From NCBI RefSeq assembly GCF_000620705.1, contig NZ_JIAR01000033.1, forward strand, positions 168,706-232,705: 64,000 nt of DNA, given 5' to 3'. Source of the DNA: Nocardioides sp. URHA0020. GTDB lineage: Bacteria; Actinomycetota; Actinomycetes; Propionibacteriales; Nocardioidaceae. Below the pieces are notes generated by a model. That model was not told where the DNA came from. It saw nothing but the letters and a program-made list of their open reading frames with translations, and made no database searches. How positions within the stretch are numbered: the stretch's first letter is position 1; each line of letters begins with the position of its first letter. The translations under genes and the position numbers were made by a program. Positions 16,200 to 25,034 of the stretch are shown here, in pieces.

Positions 16200-17707
16200 C
16201 GGCCCCCGATGCGAGCAGAGCACCCGTGCCCGCCGGGCTGGTCGAGGCCTTCTGGGAGTACGAGCGGGCGCTGATGTCCGACGACGTGCCCACCCTCGAC
16301 CGGCTCTTCTCTCCCGGCCCCACCACGTTGCGGGGCGACGCCGCCGGGCTGCTGGTCGGGCACGACCAGATCAGCGCCTTCCGCAGCGGCCGCGGCGGTG
16401 CGCCGCAGCGCCGCGTCGTGCAGACCCACGTGCAGACCGTCGACGACGACCACGCGCTCGTGATCGCGGTGACCGAGCTGGCGCGGGGCGGCCGCGGCCA
16501 GCAGACCCAGCTGTGGGTGCGCACGACGGACGGCTGGCGGGTGTCGGCCGCGCACGTGTCGGTGCCGGCACCGGCGCTCGACACCCGCATCTGGCGGCTG
16601 GTCGGCGACCCGTTGGTCGCACCGGTCGACAGCGGCCCGCTCGACGGCGAGAGCGTCGCGGTCAAGGACCTGTACGCCGTGCAGGGCCAGCGCATCGGCG
16701 CCGGCAACCCGGCGTGGCTGGCGCAGGCGCGCACCGAGCCCGTGCACGCCCGCGCGGTCGAGCTGCTCCTCCAGGCCGGGGCGTCGGTGCGCGGGATCGC
16801 CCGCACCGACGAGTTCGCCTACTCCCTGGCCGGCACCAACGTGCACTACGGGACCCCGCCCAACCCGAAGGCACCGCTGCGCATCTCCGGCGGATCGACG
16901 TCCGGCTCGACCAGCGCGGTGTCGCTCGGCCACGCGACCATCGGCCTGGGCACCGACACCGGCGGCTCGATCCGGGTGCCCGCGGCGTACCAGGGCCTCT
17001 ACGGCATCCGGACCACCCACGGCCTCGCGTCCGCCTACGGCGTGCTGCCGCTCTCGCGGTCCTTCGACACCGTCGGCTGGGTCACCCGCAGCGCGGACCT
17101 GCTCGGGCGCGTCGGCGAGGCGCTGCTGCCGGCGAGCCCGCGCAGCGCGGCCAGCGACCTGGTCAGCGTGCCGGGCCTGCTGGCGATCGCCAGCGAGGAA
17201 GTGGCGCAGGTCGTCGACCGGTACGCCGCCGAGCACGGCGCGATGCGGGAGTCGTGGGACCTGAGCGACCTGCCGACCTGGCTGCAGGCCTTCCAGACCC
17301 TGCAGGCCTGGGAGGCCTGGCAGGAGCGCGGTGCCTGGCTCGCGCCGCGGCTCGACGAGCTCGGCGCCGACGTCCGCGGCCGGTTCGAGGCGGCGGCGCT
17401 GATCGACGACGCCCGGGCAGCGGCCGCGCGGGACGTGGTCGGGCGGGCTCGCACGCGGATCCTGGAGCTGGTCGGCGACCGGGTGGTCGTGCTGCCGTCC
17501 GCCGCGACCGTGGCCCCGCTGCTCGGCGAGAGCCTGGACGCCGTGCGTGCGGCCACCATGTCGCTCACCTGCCTGGCCGGGATCGCGGGCCTGCCGGCGG
17601 TCAGCATCCCCGGCACGACCGCGACCGGGCTGCCCGTCGGGGTCTGCCTGCTCGCCGCGCCCGGCCGCGACCGCGACCTGCTCCGGCTGGCGGTCGAGCT
17701 CGGCTGA
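16196..17707 (+). CDS. Fusion of AtzH/HpxZ-like (DUF3225) domain and amidase
   Basis: 503 residues in two domains. Residues 1-125 are a cystatin-like AtzH/DUF3225 domain (LVEAFWEYERALMSDDVPTL, LVGHDQISAFRSGRG, QTQLWVRTTDGWRVSAAHVS). Residues about 140-503 are an amidase-signature enzyme with the Ser-cisSer-Lys triad: Lys in GESVAVKDLYA and the serine segment ISGGSTSGSTSAVSLG, then GLGTDTGGSIRVPAAYQG. In Klebsiella a separate DUF3225 protein (HpxZ) and amidase (HpxY) are encoded together for oxalurate breakdown in uric-acid catabolism. Here both are in one chain next to the urate genes, so oxalurate or a related ureide is a reasonable substrate guess. The start overlaps the acetamidase stop (ATGA). 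Confidence 0.88.
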   Translation: MTAPDASRAPVPAGLVEAFWEYERALMSDDVPTLDRLFSPGPTTLRGDAAGLLVGHDQISAFRSGRGGAPQRRVVQTHVQTVDDDHALVIAVTELARGGRGQQTQLWVRTTDGWRVSAAHVSVPAPALDTRIWRLVGDPLVAPVDSGPLDGESVAVKDLYAVQGQRIGAGNPAWLAQARTEPVHARAVELLLQAGASVRGIARTDEFAYSLAGTNVHYGTPPNPKAPLRISGGSTSGSTSAVSLGHATIGLGTDTGGSIRVPAAYQGLYGIRTTHGLASAYGVLPLSRSFDTVGWVTRSADLLGRVGEALLPASPRSAASDLVSVPGLLAIASEEVAQVVDRYAAEHGAMRESWDLSDLPTWLQAFQTLQAWEAWQERGAWLAPRLDELGADVRGRFEAAALIDDARAAAARDVVGRARTRILELVGDRVVVLPSAATVAPLLGESLDAVRAATMSLTCLAGIAGLPAVSIPGTTATGLPVGVCLLAAPGRDRDLLRLAVELG

Positions 17708-17774
17708 GCCGGGCTGGGCCGCGCGGCGTCGCGTGTGCAGGTGGCCGGAGATGCGTGGGGGCCGTAACGTCACT

Positions 17775-17817
17775 GAAACGGTTGTTTCGGTCTGCCTTTA
17801 CATCGGATCCCTAGTGT
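17775..17817 (+). promoter_or_regulatory. uraD operon promoter with perfect GAAAC-N4-GTTTC operator
   Basis: A perfect 14-base palindrome GAAACGGTTGTTTC occupies 17775-17788. A TAGTGT -10 box lies at 17812-17817. The palindrome would sit just upstream of or against the -35 region (roughly -49 to -36). The transcript would begin near 17824 and carry a strong ribosome binding site (GAGGAGGA) before the GTG at 17837. Confidence 0.6.
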
Positions 17818-17836
17818 CACGGGCCGAGGAGGAAAC

Positions 17837-18331
17837 GTGCTGCTGGACGAGTTCAACGCGCTGACGCCCGCCGAGGCCGATGCCGTCGTGCGCCCGTGCG
17901 TCGACATCGACGCCTGGGTGACCGCCGTCGTCGACGGTCGGCCGTACGCCCGGCTCGCCGACCTGCTCGCCCGCGCAGACTCCCAGGCCCGCGCCTGGAG
18001 CCCGGCCGAGGTCGAGCAGGCGCTCGCGGACCACCCCCGCATCGGGGAGCGGCACGCCGGGTCGGGGGCGAGTGCGCGGATGTCCGGCAGCGAGCAGGCC
18101 GGCGTCGACCCGCACGATGACGACGTACGACGTCGGCTGGCTGCGGGCAACGCGGCGTACGAGGAGAGGTTCGACCGCATCTACCTGGTCCGCGCCGCCG
18201 GGCGCAGCGCCGACGAGATCCTCGCGCTGCTCGAGGAGCGGCTGACGAACGACCCGGACATCGAGATCGCCGTGACCTCCGGCGAGCTCCGCGAGATCGC
18301 CCTGCTCCGCCTGGAAGGACTCCTCTCATGA
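17837..18331 (+). CDS. uraD: 2-oxo-4-hydroxy-4-carboxy-5-ureidoimidazoline decarboxylase
   Basis: 164 residues, the normal length for OHCU decarboxylase, which turns OHCU into S-allantoin in the last step of urate conversion. The family's catalytic motif is present as ALADHPRIGERHAG, with the His and Glu that act in the decarboxylation. The N-terminal LLDEFNALTPAEADAVV and the C-terminal helix are typical. The start is a GTG with a strong GAGGAGGA ribosome binding site. The stop overlaps uraH by four bases. It is the first gene of the uraD-uraH-uricase-allantoinase operon and follows the GAAAC-N4-GTTTC operator. Confidence 0.95.
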   Translation: MLLDEFNALTPAEADAVVRPCVDIDAWVTAVVDGRPYARLADLLARADSQARAWSPAEVEQALADHPRIGERHAGSGASARMSGSEQAGVDPHDDDVRRRLAAGNAAYEERFDRIYLVRAAGRSADEILALLEERLTNDPDIEIAVTSGELREIALLRLEGLLS

Positions 18332-18645
18332 GCACCCTCTCGACCCACGTCCTCGACGCGGCGCTCGGCGTGCCGGCCGCGGGCCTGGTCGTCGCCCTGA
18401 TCGGACCCGACGCCGAGGAGCTCGGCGTACGAGCCACCGACGCCGACGGCCGGGTGCGGTTCGACCTCGAGCTCGAGCCCGGGGGCTACGGCCTCTACTT
18501 CGACACCGGACCGTGGTTCGCGGCGGCGGGACGCGACACGTTCTTCCCGGGGGTCTCGCTCGGCTTCGCCGTGGACGCCGACGAGCACTACCACGTGGCG
18601 CTGCTGCTGAGCCCGTACTCCTACACGACCTACAAGGGGAGCTGA
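18328..18645 (+). CDS. uraH: 5-hydroxyisourate hydrolase
   Basis: 105 residues of the transthyretin-related family. The N-terminal LSTHVLDAALGVPAAGL carries the catalytic His and the C-terminus ends in YSYTTYKGS, a variant of the diagnostic YRGS tetrapeptide (Lys for Arg). The enzyme hydrolyses 5-hydroxyisourate, the product of uricase, to OHCU, the substrate of the uraD product. It works as a cytoplasmic homotetramer in the family. It overlaps uraD by four bases and uricase by one base, so the three consecutive steps are translationally coupled. Confidence 0.95.
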   Translation: MSTLSTHVLDAALGVPAAGLVVALIGPDAEELGVRATDADGRVRFDLELEPGGYGLYFDTGPWFAAAGRDTFFPGVSLGFAVDADEHYHVALLLSPYSYTTYKGS

Positions 18646-19487
18646 TGGTCGCCAAGATCGTGCTCGGGCCCAACCAGTACGGCAAGGCCGAGTGCCGCCT
18701 GCTGAGGGTCACCCGCGACACCGAGCGCCACGTCATCGAGGACCTCAACGTCACCAGCCAGCTGCGCGGCGACTTCGAGGCCTGCCACACCGAGGGCGAC
18801 AACTCCCACGTGGTCGCGACCGACACCCAGAAGAACACCGTCTACGCCTTCGCCCGCGACGGCGTCGGCTCCCCCGAGGACTTCCTGCTGCGCCTCGGGC
18901 GGCACTTCGTCGGGGAGTTCGCGTGGGTCACCGGCGGTCGGTGGGCGGCCGAGCAGTACTCGTGGGACCGGATCGCCGACGGCGACCACTCCTTCGTCCG
19001 CACCGCACGCGCGACCCGCACCACGGTGGTCGAGATGGACGGCGACGAGGTCGTCGTCCGCGCGGGCCTGCGCGACTGCACGGTGCTGAAGTCCACCGGC
19101 TCGGAGTTCCACGGGTTCCCCCAGGACCGCTACACGACGCTGGAGGGGACGACCGACCGGATCCTGGCCACCAGCGTGACGGCGTCCTGGCGCTACGCGG
19201 GCACCGACCTGGACTTCGACGGGCTGTACGACGACATCCGCGACCTGCTGCTCTCGACCTTCTCCGACGTGCACTCCCTCGCGCTCCAGCAGACGATCTT
19301 CGCGATGGGCAGGGCCGTCCTGGAGAGGTACGACGACGTCGTCGAGATCAGCCTGTCGTGCCCCAACAAGCACCACTTCCTCGTCGACCTCGAGCCCTTC
19401 GGGCTGGACAACCCGGGCGAGGTGTTCTTCGCAGCGGACCGCCCGTACGGCCTGATCGAGGCGACCGTGCTGCGCGAGGAGGTCTGA
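18645..19487 (+). CDS. Urate oxidase (uricase)
   Basis: 280 residues of cofactor-free uricase made of two T-fold domains, oxidising urate with O2 to 5-hydroxyisourate. Catalytic Lys (NQYGKAECRLLRV, near residue 10) and Thr (VATDTQKNTVYAF, near residue 57) are present. The second domain carries the conserved SCPNKHHFLVDL block with the active-site His and the substrate-binding Gln (LQQTIFAMG). The ATG overlaps the uraH stop (TGATG). No peroxisomal-type tail is expected in bacteria and none is seen. Catalase, needed for the H2O2 by-product, is not encoded in the window. Confidence 0.96.
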   Translation: MVAKIVLGPNQYGKAECRLLRVTRDTERHVIEDLNVTSQLRGDFEACHTEGDNSHVVATDTQKNTVYAFARDGVGSPEDFLLRLGRHFVGEFAWVTGGRWAAEQYSWDRIADGDHSFVRTARATRTTVVEMDGDEVVVRAGLRDCTVLKSTGSEFHGFPQDRYTTLEGTTDRILATSVTASWRYAGTDLDFDGLYDDIRDLLLSTFSDVHSLALQQTIFAMGRAVLERYDDVVEISLSCPNKHHFLVDLEPFGLDNPGEVFFAADRPYGLIEATVLREEV

Positions 19488-19493
19488 GCCCGC

Positions 19494-20831
19494 GTGCGCA
19501 TCGACGCCGTGCAGGCCCAGCGGGTGCTGGTGGACGGGGCCTTCAGACCGGCCACGGTCCTCGTGCACCAGGGCCGGATCCAGGCGATCGAGCCGGTCGA
19601 CCACGAGGTCGCCGGCGTGGTGCTGCGCGCCCCCGACACGGCGTACGTCGTGCCCGGCGTCGTCGACACCCACGTGCACATCAACGAGCCGGGTCGCACC
19701 GAGTGGGAGGGCTTCGTGTCGGCGACCGAGGCCGCCGCGCTCGGTGGCGCCACGACTCTGGTCGACATGCCGCTGAACTCGATCCCACCGACCACCACGG
19801 TGGAGCACCTCGAGCTCAAGCAGGAGGCCGCCAGCGGTGAGCTGATGGTCGACGTCGGCTTCTGGGGCGGCGCGGTGCCGGACAACCTGGGCGACCTGGC
19901 GCCGCTGTGGGAGGCCGGCGTCTTCGGCTTCAAGTGCTTCCTCGCCCCCAGCGGCGTGGACGAGTTCCCGCCGCTGGACCCCGACCTGTTCCGCGCGGCG
20001 CTGGTCGAGGTCGCGCGCTTCGACGGGCTGATGATCGTGCACGCGGAGGACGCCGCGGTGCTCGAGGCCGCACCCGTGACGCCGGGCGGCTCCTACCGCG
20101 ACTTCCTGCTCTCCCGGCCGGACACGGCGGAGCTGACCGCCATCCAGCGGGTGCTCGACGGCGCGCGCGACACCGGGGCGCGGGTCCACATCCTGCACCT
20201 GTCCAGCGCACGGGCGCTGCCCGCGATCGCCGACGCGAAGGCCGAGGGGCTGCGCGTCACCGTCGAGACCTGCCCGCACTACCTCTGCTTCGCGGCCGAG
20301 ACCATCCCCGACGCGTCCTCGCAGTTCAAGTGCTGCCCGCCCATCCGCGACGCGGGCAACCGCGAGGAGCTCTGGCAGGGGCTGCGTGACGGCATCATCG
20401 ACATGATCGTCAGCGACCACTCCCCCTCGACGGCCGAGGAGAAGGGCCGCGGCGAGGGCGACCTGCAACAGGCCTGGGGCGGCGTCTCCGGGCTGCAGGT
20501 GGGGTTCAGCGCCGTCGCCCAGGAGGCGCGGCGGCGCAACATCCCCGTCGCCGACGTCAGCCGCTGGATGTCGCGCAACACCGCCGACCTGGTCGGCCTG
20601 CCCACCAAGGGCCGGATCGCCGTCGGCGCTGACGCCGACCTCGCGGTGTACGACACCGGCGTCGAGCTCCGCGTCGAGGCCGCCCGGCTCGCCCACCGCA
20701 ACCCGATCTCGGCGTACGACGGGATGCGGTACGGCGGTCGGATCACCCGTACGGTCGTGCGCGGCAACGCCATCGACGTCGAGCACCCCGACCACCGGTG
20801 GGGCCAGCAGCTGAGGAGGCCCGGATCGTGA
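19494..20831 (+). CDS. allB: Allantoinase
   Basis: 445 residues of the cyclic amidohydrolase superfamily. The metal-binding HVH follows VVPGVVDT; the carbamylated Lys is in GVFGFKCFLAPSGVDE. The later His residues are in MIVHAEDA and ILHLSSARALP, and SDHSPS carries the catalytic Asp. It opens the allantoin ring to allantoate. The GTG start at 19494 is six bases after the uricase stop. It ends the first purine operon. The downstream gap holds two 53-base palindromic elements before the next operon, whose later gene (allantoate amidohydrolase) uses its product. Confidence 0.96.
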   Translation: MRIDAVQAQRVLVDGAFRPATVLVHQGRIQAIEPVDHEVAGVVLRAPDTAYVVPGVVDTHVHINEPGRTEWEGFVSATEAAALGGATTLVDMPLNSIPPTTTVEHLELKQEAASGELMVDVGFWGGAVPDNLGDLAPLWEAGVFGFKCFLAPSGVDEFPPLDPDLFRAALVEVARFDGLMIVHAEDAAVLEAAPVTPGGSYRDFLLSRPDTAELTAIQRVLDGARDTGARVHILHLSSARALPAIADAKAEGLRVTVETCPHYLCFAAETIPDASSQFKCCPPIRDAGNREELWQGLRDGIIDMIVSDHSPSTAEEKGRGEGDLQQAWGGVSGLQVGFSAVAQEARRRNIPVADVSRWMSRNTADLVGLPTKGRIAVGADADLAVYDTGVELRVEAARLAHRNPISAYDGMRYGGRITRTVVRGNAIDVEHPDHRWGQQLRRPGS

Positions 20832-20854
20832 CGGTCAGGCGCTCGACGCGGTCC

Positions 20855-20989
20855 GGCGGTGGGTCCTCGACCGATTCGGGCCTGCGAACCGTGGATCTCC
20901 CACCGCCGCCCGGATGGCGGCCCGCCCGCCCCGGGTGGCGGTGGCTCCTCCACCGTTCCCGTCCCGCAGCAGGTGGATCTCCCACCGCC
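20855..20989 (+). repeat. Two copies of a 53-base palindromic intergenic element
   Basis: Copy A is 20855-20907 and copy B is 20937-20989; both are exactly 53 bases, start GGCGGTGG and end GTGGATCTCCCACCGCC, and align without gaps. The ends are complementary (GGCGGTGG with CCACCGCC), and inner CGACCG/CCACCG pairs with CGGTGG-like sequence, so each copy can fold into a hairpin. Copy B ends four bases before the GGAGG ribosome binding site of the next gene, so it may act in the mRNA leader. Two more copies lie at 25035-25087 and 25162-25214. Confidence 0.75.
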
Positions 20990-21003
20990 CCCCGGAGGCT
21001 CGG

Positions 21004-22215
21004 ATGATCGGACCCGTGAACCCGCCGACCCGCCTGCTGATGGGCCCGGGGCCGGTCAACGCCGACCCCCGCGTGCTGCGCGCGATGTCGGCCCCGCTGG
21101 TCGGCCAGTACGACCCGTGGATGACCGCGACCATGAACGAGACCATGGCGCTCTACCGCGATGTCTTCCGCACCGGCAACGAGCAGACGTTCCTCGTCGA
21201 CGGCACGTCGCGCGCGGGCATCGAGGCGGCCCTGGTCAGCCTGCTCGAGCCGGGCGACCGGGTGCTGGTGCCCGTCTTCGGCCGGTTCGGCCACCTGCTG
21301 GTCGAGATCGCCGAACGCTGCCGCGCCGAGGTGCACACGATCGAGGTGCCCTGGGGCGAGGTGTTCCCGCCCGAGCAGGTCGAGGACGCCGTACGACGCG
21401 TGCGACCAAAGGTGCTCGCCGTCGTGCAGGGCGACACCTCGACCACGATGTGCCAGCCGCTGGCCGACCTCGGCGAGATCTGCCGGCGCCACGACGTGCT
21501 GCTCTACTGCGACGCCACGGCCTCGCTCGGCGGCAACGCCTTCGAGACCGACGCGTGGGGGCTCGACATCGCCACCGCCGGGCTGCAGAAGTGCCTGGGC
21601 GGTCCGTCGGGCAGCGCCCCCATCACGCTCTCGGACCGGGCCGCCGAGGTCATCGACGGGCGCAAGCACGTCGAGGCCGGCATCCGCGAGGCGGGCGACG
21701 AGGCCGCCGGCGAGCGGATCGCGAGCAACTACCTCGACCTGGCGCAGATCATGGACTACTGGGGACCGCGGCGCCTCAACCACCACACCGAGGCGACGAC
21801 CATGCTGTACGGCGCCCGCGAGTGCGCCCGGCTGCTGGTCGAGGAGGGGCTCGACGTCGCGGTCGAGCGGCATGCCCTCCACGGCCGGGCGATGCTCGAG
21901 GGCGTCCGCGGCCTGGGCCTCGACGTCTTCGGCGACGTGGAGCACAAGATGCACAACGTGGTCGCCGTCGCGATCCCCGACGGCGTCGACGGCGACCGGG
22001 CGCGCGCGGGGCTGCTCACCGACTTCGGCATCGAGATCGGCACGTCCTTCGGTCCGCTCCACGGCAAGGTCTGGCGGATCGGCACCATGGGCTACAACGC
22101 TCGCACCGACGCCGTCCTGGTCACCCTCGCCGCGCTCGAGCAGGTGCTCCGGGCGTACGGCGTACCCCTGACCGCCGGGGGCGGCGTTGCTGCCGCGCAG
22201 GAGGTGTACGCATGA
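21004..22215 (+). CDS. pucG: Ureidoglycine-glyoxylate aminotransferase (class V)
   Basis: 403 residues of the class V PLP aminotransferases (alanine-glyoxylate type). LMGPGPVNADPRVL opens the fold, the PLP Lys is at about residue 196 in TAGLQKCLGGPSG, and the Asp binding the pyridine N is in LLYCDATASLGG. In purine catabolism PucG moves the amino group of S-ureidoglycine to glyoxylate, giving oxalurate and glycine. The neighbouring allantoate hydrolase makes ureidoglycine, which supports this role over a photorespiratory one. GGAGG five bases before the ATG at 21004 sets the start. The stop overlaps the next gene by four bases. Confidence 0.9.
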   Translation: MIGPVNPPTRLLMGPGPVNADPRVLRAMSAPLVGQYDPWMTATMNETMALYRDVFRTGNEQTFLVDGTSRAGIEAALVSLLEPGDRVLVPVFGRFGHLLVEIAERCRAEVHTIEVPWGEVFPPEQVEDAVRRVRPKVLAVVQGDTSTTMCQPLADLGEICRRHDVLLYCDATASLGGNAFETDAWGLDIATAGLQKCLGGPSGSAPITLSDRAAEVIDGRKHVEAGIREAGDEAAGERIASNYLDLAQIMDYWGPRRLNHHTEATTMLYGARECARLLVEEGLDVAVERHALHGRAMLEGVRGLGLDVFGDVEHKMHNVVAVAIPDGVDGDRARAGLLTDFGIEIGTSFGPLHGKVWRIGTMGYNARTDAVLVTLAALEQVLRAYGVPLTAGGGVAAAQEVYA

Positions 22216-23444
22216 CCACCGCACGCGCCGTGCTCGACCGGTGCGCGGAGCTGGACCGCTTCACCGCCGACGCCCCGAGGCTCGAGCGGGTCTACCTGTC
22301 GCGCGAGCACGCCGGCGCCAACGCGGTGGCGGGGCGCTGGATGGAGGAGGCCGGGCTGCGCAGCTGGCAGGACGCGGCCGGCAACCAGTGCGGCCGGCGT
22401 GAGGGTGCGACCCCGGGACTGCCCGCGCTGCTGGTCGGCTCCCACCTCGACACGGTCCCCGACGCCGGCTCGTACGACGGGATGCTCGGTGTGGTGATGG
22501 CGATCGCGGTCGCCGAGCGGCTGCGCGACCACGCCCTGCCCTTCGCCCTCGAGGTCATCGGGTTCAGCGACGAGGAGGGCACCCGCTTCGGCAAGGCGCT
22601 GCTCGGCAGCCAGGCCCTCGCCGGGGTGTGGGAGGAGGACTGGTGGGACCTGCGCGACCGCGACGGCCTGACGCTGCACCAGGCGTTCCTCGACTTCGAC
22701 CTCGACCCGCGCCGCGTCGGTGACGCCGCCCGCCGGCCCGACGAGCTGGTGGGCTACCTCGAGGCCCACATCGAGCAGGGCCCCTACCTCGAGGCCGCGG
22801 ATCGCTCGCTCGGCTACGTCACGACGATCGCCGGCGCCCGCCGCTTCCGGCTGAGCTTCATCGGCGAGGCCCGCCACGCCGGCGGTACGCCGTACCCCCG
22901 CCGCCGCGACGCGCTCGTCGGCGCCAGCGAGGCGATCACCCTGATCGAGCGGCGCGCGCGCGACTCGGACTGCATCGCCACCGTCGGTCGGATCGAGGTG
23001 CAGCCGGGCGCGATCAACGTCATCCCCGGCCGCGCCGACATCAGCCTGGACCTGCGCGCCGCGACCGACGGCGAGCGCGACGCCATGTGGGCGTCGCTGC
23101 TGGCGGAGATCGAGGCGCAGTGCGGCGCGCGCGGGCTGCGGCTCGACGTGCGCGAGACCCATCGCGCACCGGCCATGCCCTGCGCCCCGTGGCTCCAGGA
23201 GGCGGTGGTGGCGGGCATCCGGAGCACCGGTGACGATGACCCGATCGGGCTGTGGAGCCGGGCGGGCCACGACGCGATGGCGGTCGGGCTCACGACCGAC
23301 GTCGGGATGCTCTTCGTGCGCTGCCACGACGGCATCAGCCACCATCCCGAGGAGGACGTGCGGGAGTACGACGTCGCCGCCGGGCTGGACGCGCTGGAGG
23401 CGGCCGTCCTCGGGGTCGCCGCCCAGGTCGGGGCACGGACATGA
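22212..23444 (+). CDS. allC: Allantoate amidohydrolase (M20 family)
   Basis: 410 residues of the M20/AllC amidase family. The metal site is marked by LLVGSHLDTVPDAGSYDG, SDEEGTRF and HIEQGPYLE. The dimerisation insert is followed by SRAGHDAMAVG and FVRCHDGISHHPEED, which carry the remaining ligands and substrate contacts. The enzyme cuts allantoate to ureidoglycine, ammonia and CO2. It lies between the aminotransferase that uses ureidoglycine and an RpiR regulator, overlapping both by four bases. Related N-carbamoyl-amino-acid hydrolases share the fold, but the context favours allantoate. Confidence 0.92.
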   Translation: MTTARAVLDRCAELDRFTADAPRLERVYLSREHAGANAVAGRWMEEAGLRSWQDAAGNQCGRREGATPGLPALLVGSHLDTVPDAGSYDGMLGVVMAIAVAERLRDHALPFALEVIGFSDEEGTRFGKALLGSQALAGVWEEDWWDLRDRDGLTLHQAFLDFDLDPRRVGDAARRPDELVGYLEAHIEQGPYLEAADRSLGYVTTIAGARRFRLSFIGEARHAGGTPYPRRRDALVGASEAITLIERRARDSDCIATVGRIEVQPGAINVIPGRADISLDLRAATDGERDAMWASLLAEIEAQCGARGLRLDVRETHRAPAMPCAPWLQEAVVAGIRSTGDDDPIGLWSRAGHDAMAVGLTTDVGMLFVRCHDGISHHPEEDVREYDVAAGLDALEAAVLGVAAQVGART

Positions 23445-24253
23445 GCGAGCGGATCGACGAGCGGATCACCCAGAGGTACGCCGTCCTGTCGCCGCAGGAG
23501 CGCCGCGCGGCCGAGACGCTGCTGGAGCACCTCGACGACCTCGCGACCTACCGCTCCGCGGAGCTCGCCGACATGGCCGGCGTCTCCAAGGCGACCATGA
23601 GCCGGCTCTTCCGCAGCCTTGGCTTCAGCGACTTCGACGAGGTGCGCGACCACCTGCGCGCCCTGCGCAGCGCGGGCGAGCCGCGCCGGGTCGACGGCGT
23701 GCCGACCGTGGTCGCGCACCTCGAGCACGAGCAGGAATCGCTCAAGGCGGCGCTGGAGTGCCCGGTCCTCGACGACATCGTGGCGCTGCTCGCCGGGGCC
23801 CGGCGGGTCCTGGTCGTCGGGTGGCGCAACAGCCACCCGGTCGCGCTGCACCTGCGCCAGCAGCTCGCCCACGCGCGCAGCGACGTACGCCTGGCACCGC
23901 TGCCCGGCCAGGTGATCAGCGAGGAGCTTGCCGACCTGGTGGCCGGGGACGCCGTCGTCGTGGTCGGGTTCCGCCGCCGGCCGGCCGACTTCGGCGCCTT
24001 CCTGACCGAGGCCTGCGGCACCGGAGCCACGGTCGTGCTGCTCGGCGATCCCACGGCCCGCCGGCACGCGGCCACCGCGGCGTACTGGCTGGAGTGCCCG
24101 GTGAGCAGCACGCTCGCCTTCGACAGCTATGCCGCCGCGATGAGCCTGGTGAGCGTGCTCGCCGACGGTGTGCTCTCGACGCTCGGGCGCCCGGCACGCG
24201 ACCGGGTCGCCGACATCAGCGCCGCCTACACGCGGCTCGCCGAGGTGGAGTGA
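23441..24253 (+). CDS. MurR/RpiR-family transcriptional regulator
   Basis: 270 residues. The N-terminal HTH_6 domain (about 1-75) includes LSPQERRAAETLL and ELADMAGVSKATMSRLFRSLGFSDF, the recognition helix region. The C-terminal part (about 110-250) is a SIS sugar-isomerase-like domain (VLVVGWRNSHPVALHLRQQL, GDAVVVVGFRRRPADFG, ATVVLLGDP), which binds a phosphorylated or other small effector in the family. Embedded in the middle of the purine operon with four- and one-base overlaps, it is the best local candidate for the protein that reads the GAAAC-N4-GTTTC sites, although this is untested. RpiR-type regulators of allantoin or urate genes are otherwise less common than PucR, GntR or IclR types. 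Confidence 0.9.
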   Translation: MSERIDERITQRYAVLSPQERRAAETLLEHLDDLATYRSAELADMAGVSKATMSRLFRSLGFSDFDEVRDHLRALRSAGEPRRVDGVPTVVAHLEHEQESLKAALECPVLDDIVALLAGARRVLVVGWRNSHPVALHLRQQLAHARSDVRLAPLPGQVISEELADLVAGDAVVVVGFRRRPADFGAFLTEACGTGATVVLLGDPTARRHAATAAYWLECPVSSTLAFDSYAAAMSLVSVLADGVLSTLGRPARDRVADISAAYTRLAEVE

Positions 24254-25014
24254 TGGACCTCCCCACCGTCTCCGGCCACCGGACCGCGCACCGGCGCGCC
24301 GACCTGGCCCTCGCGCCCGGCGAGACGCTGCTCGCCGGTGGCACCTGGCTCTTCTCCGAGCCGCAGCCGGAGGTCGGCGGCCTGGTCGACCTGACGACCC
24401 TCGGCTGGCCCGACTGGGAGGAGCTGCCCGGCGTGCTGCGGCTCGGCGCGACCTGCACGGTCGCACGGGTCGTCGCCGCGCCCTGGGGTGCCGCCAGCGG
24501 GCTCGCCCGTGCGTGCGCCGACTCGCTGCTGATGTCCTTCAAGGTCCAGCACGTCGCCACCGTGGGCGGCAACCTCTGCCTCGCGCTGCCGGCCGGTGCG
24601 ATGGTCTCCCTCGCCGCCGCACTGGACGCCTCGGCCCTGATCTGGACGCCCGACGGTGGCGAGCGCCGCCAGTCGGTCGTCGACTTCGTCACCGGCGCCG
24701 GTACGACGACGCTCGCGCCCGGCGAGGTGCTCCGCGCGGTCGACGTGCCCACGGCCGCCCTGTCCCGTCCCACCGCCTTCCGCCGGATCGCACTGACCCC
24801 GCGGGGCCGGGCGGCGGCCGTCGTCGTCGGCAGCGGTCGCCGGGTCTTCGTCACCGCGGCCACCACCCGGCCGGTCGTGCTGGACCTCGACGACCTGGAG
24901 GCCGGGCTCGCCGCCGTCGACTGCTGGTACGACGACCTGCACGGCCCGGCCGACTGGCGCGCCCACGTGACCGGGGTACTGGCGCGCGAGGTGCGCGAGG
25001 AGCTGGGGTCGTGA
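24253..25014 (+). CDS. FAD-binding subunit of xanthine dehydrogenase
   Basis: 253 residues of the CoxM/XdhB flavoprotein family. LAGGTWLFSEPQPEVGGLVDLTTLG and SLLMSFKVQHVATVGGNLCLALPAGAM are the two FAD-contacting segments. The C-terminal part has the usual small domain (RPTAFRRIALTPRGRAAAVVVGSG). It passes electrons from the iron-sulfur/molybdenum subunit to the acceptor. The gene overlaps the regulator by one base (TGATG). It is separated from the catalytic subunit gene by 217 bases that contain two 53-base elements, so the two subunits of one enzyme are split across a regulated gap. Confidence 0.85.
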   Translation: MDLPTVSGHRTAHRRADLALAPGETLLAGGTWLFSEPQPEVGGLVDLTTLGWPDWEELPGVLRLGATCTVARVVAAPWGAASGLARACADSLLMSFKVQHVATVGGNLCLALPAGAMVSLAAALDASALIWTPDGGERRQSVVDFVTGAGTTTLAPGEVLRAVDVPTAALSRPTAFRRIALTPRGRAAAVVVGSGRRVFVTAATTRPVVLDLDDLEAGLAAVDCWYDDLHGPADWRAHVTGVLAREVREELGS

Positions 25015-25034
25015 GCGCACGGACGACCGGGGGT

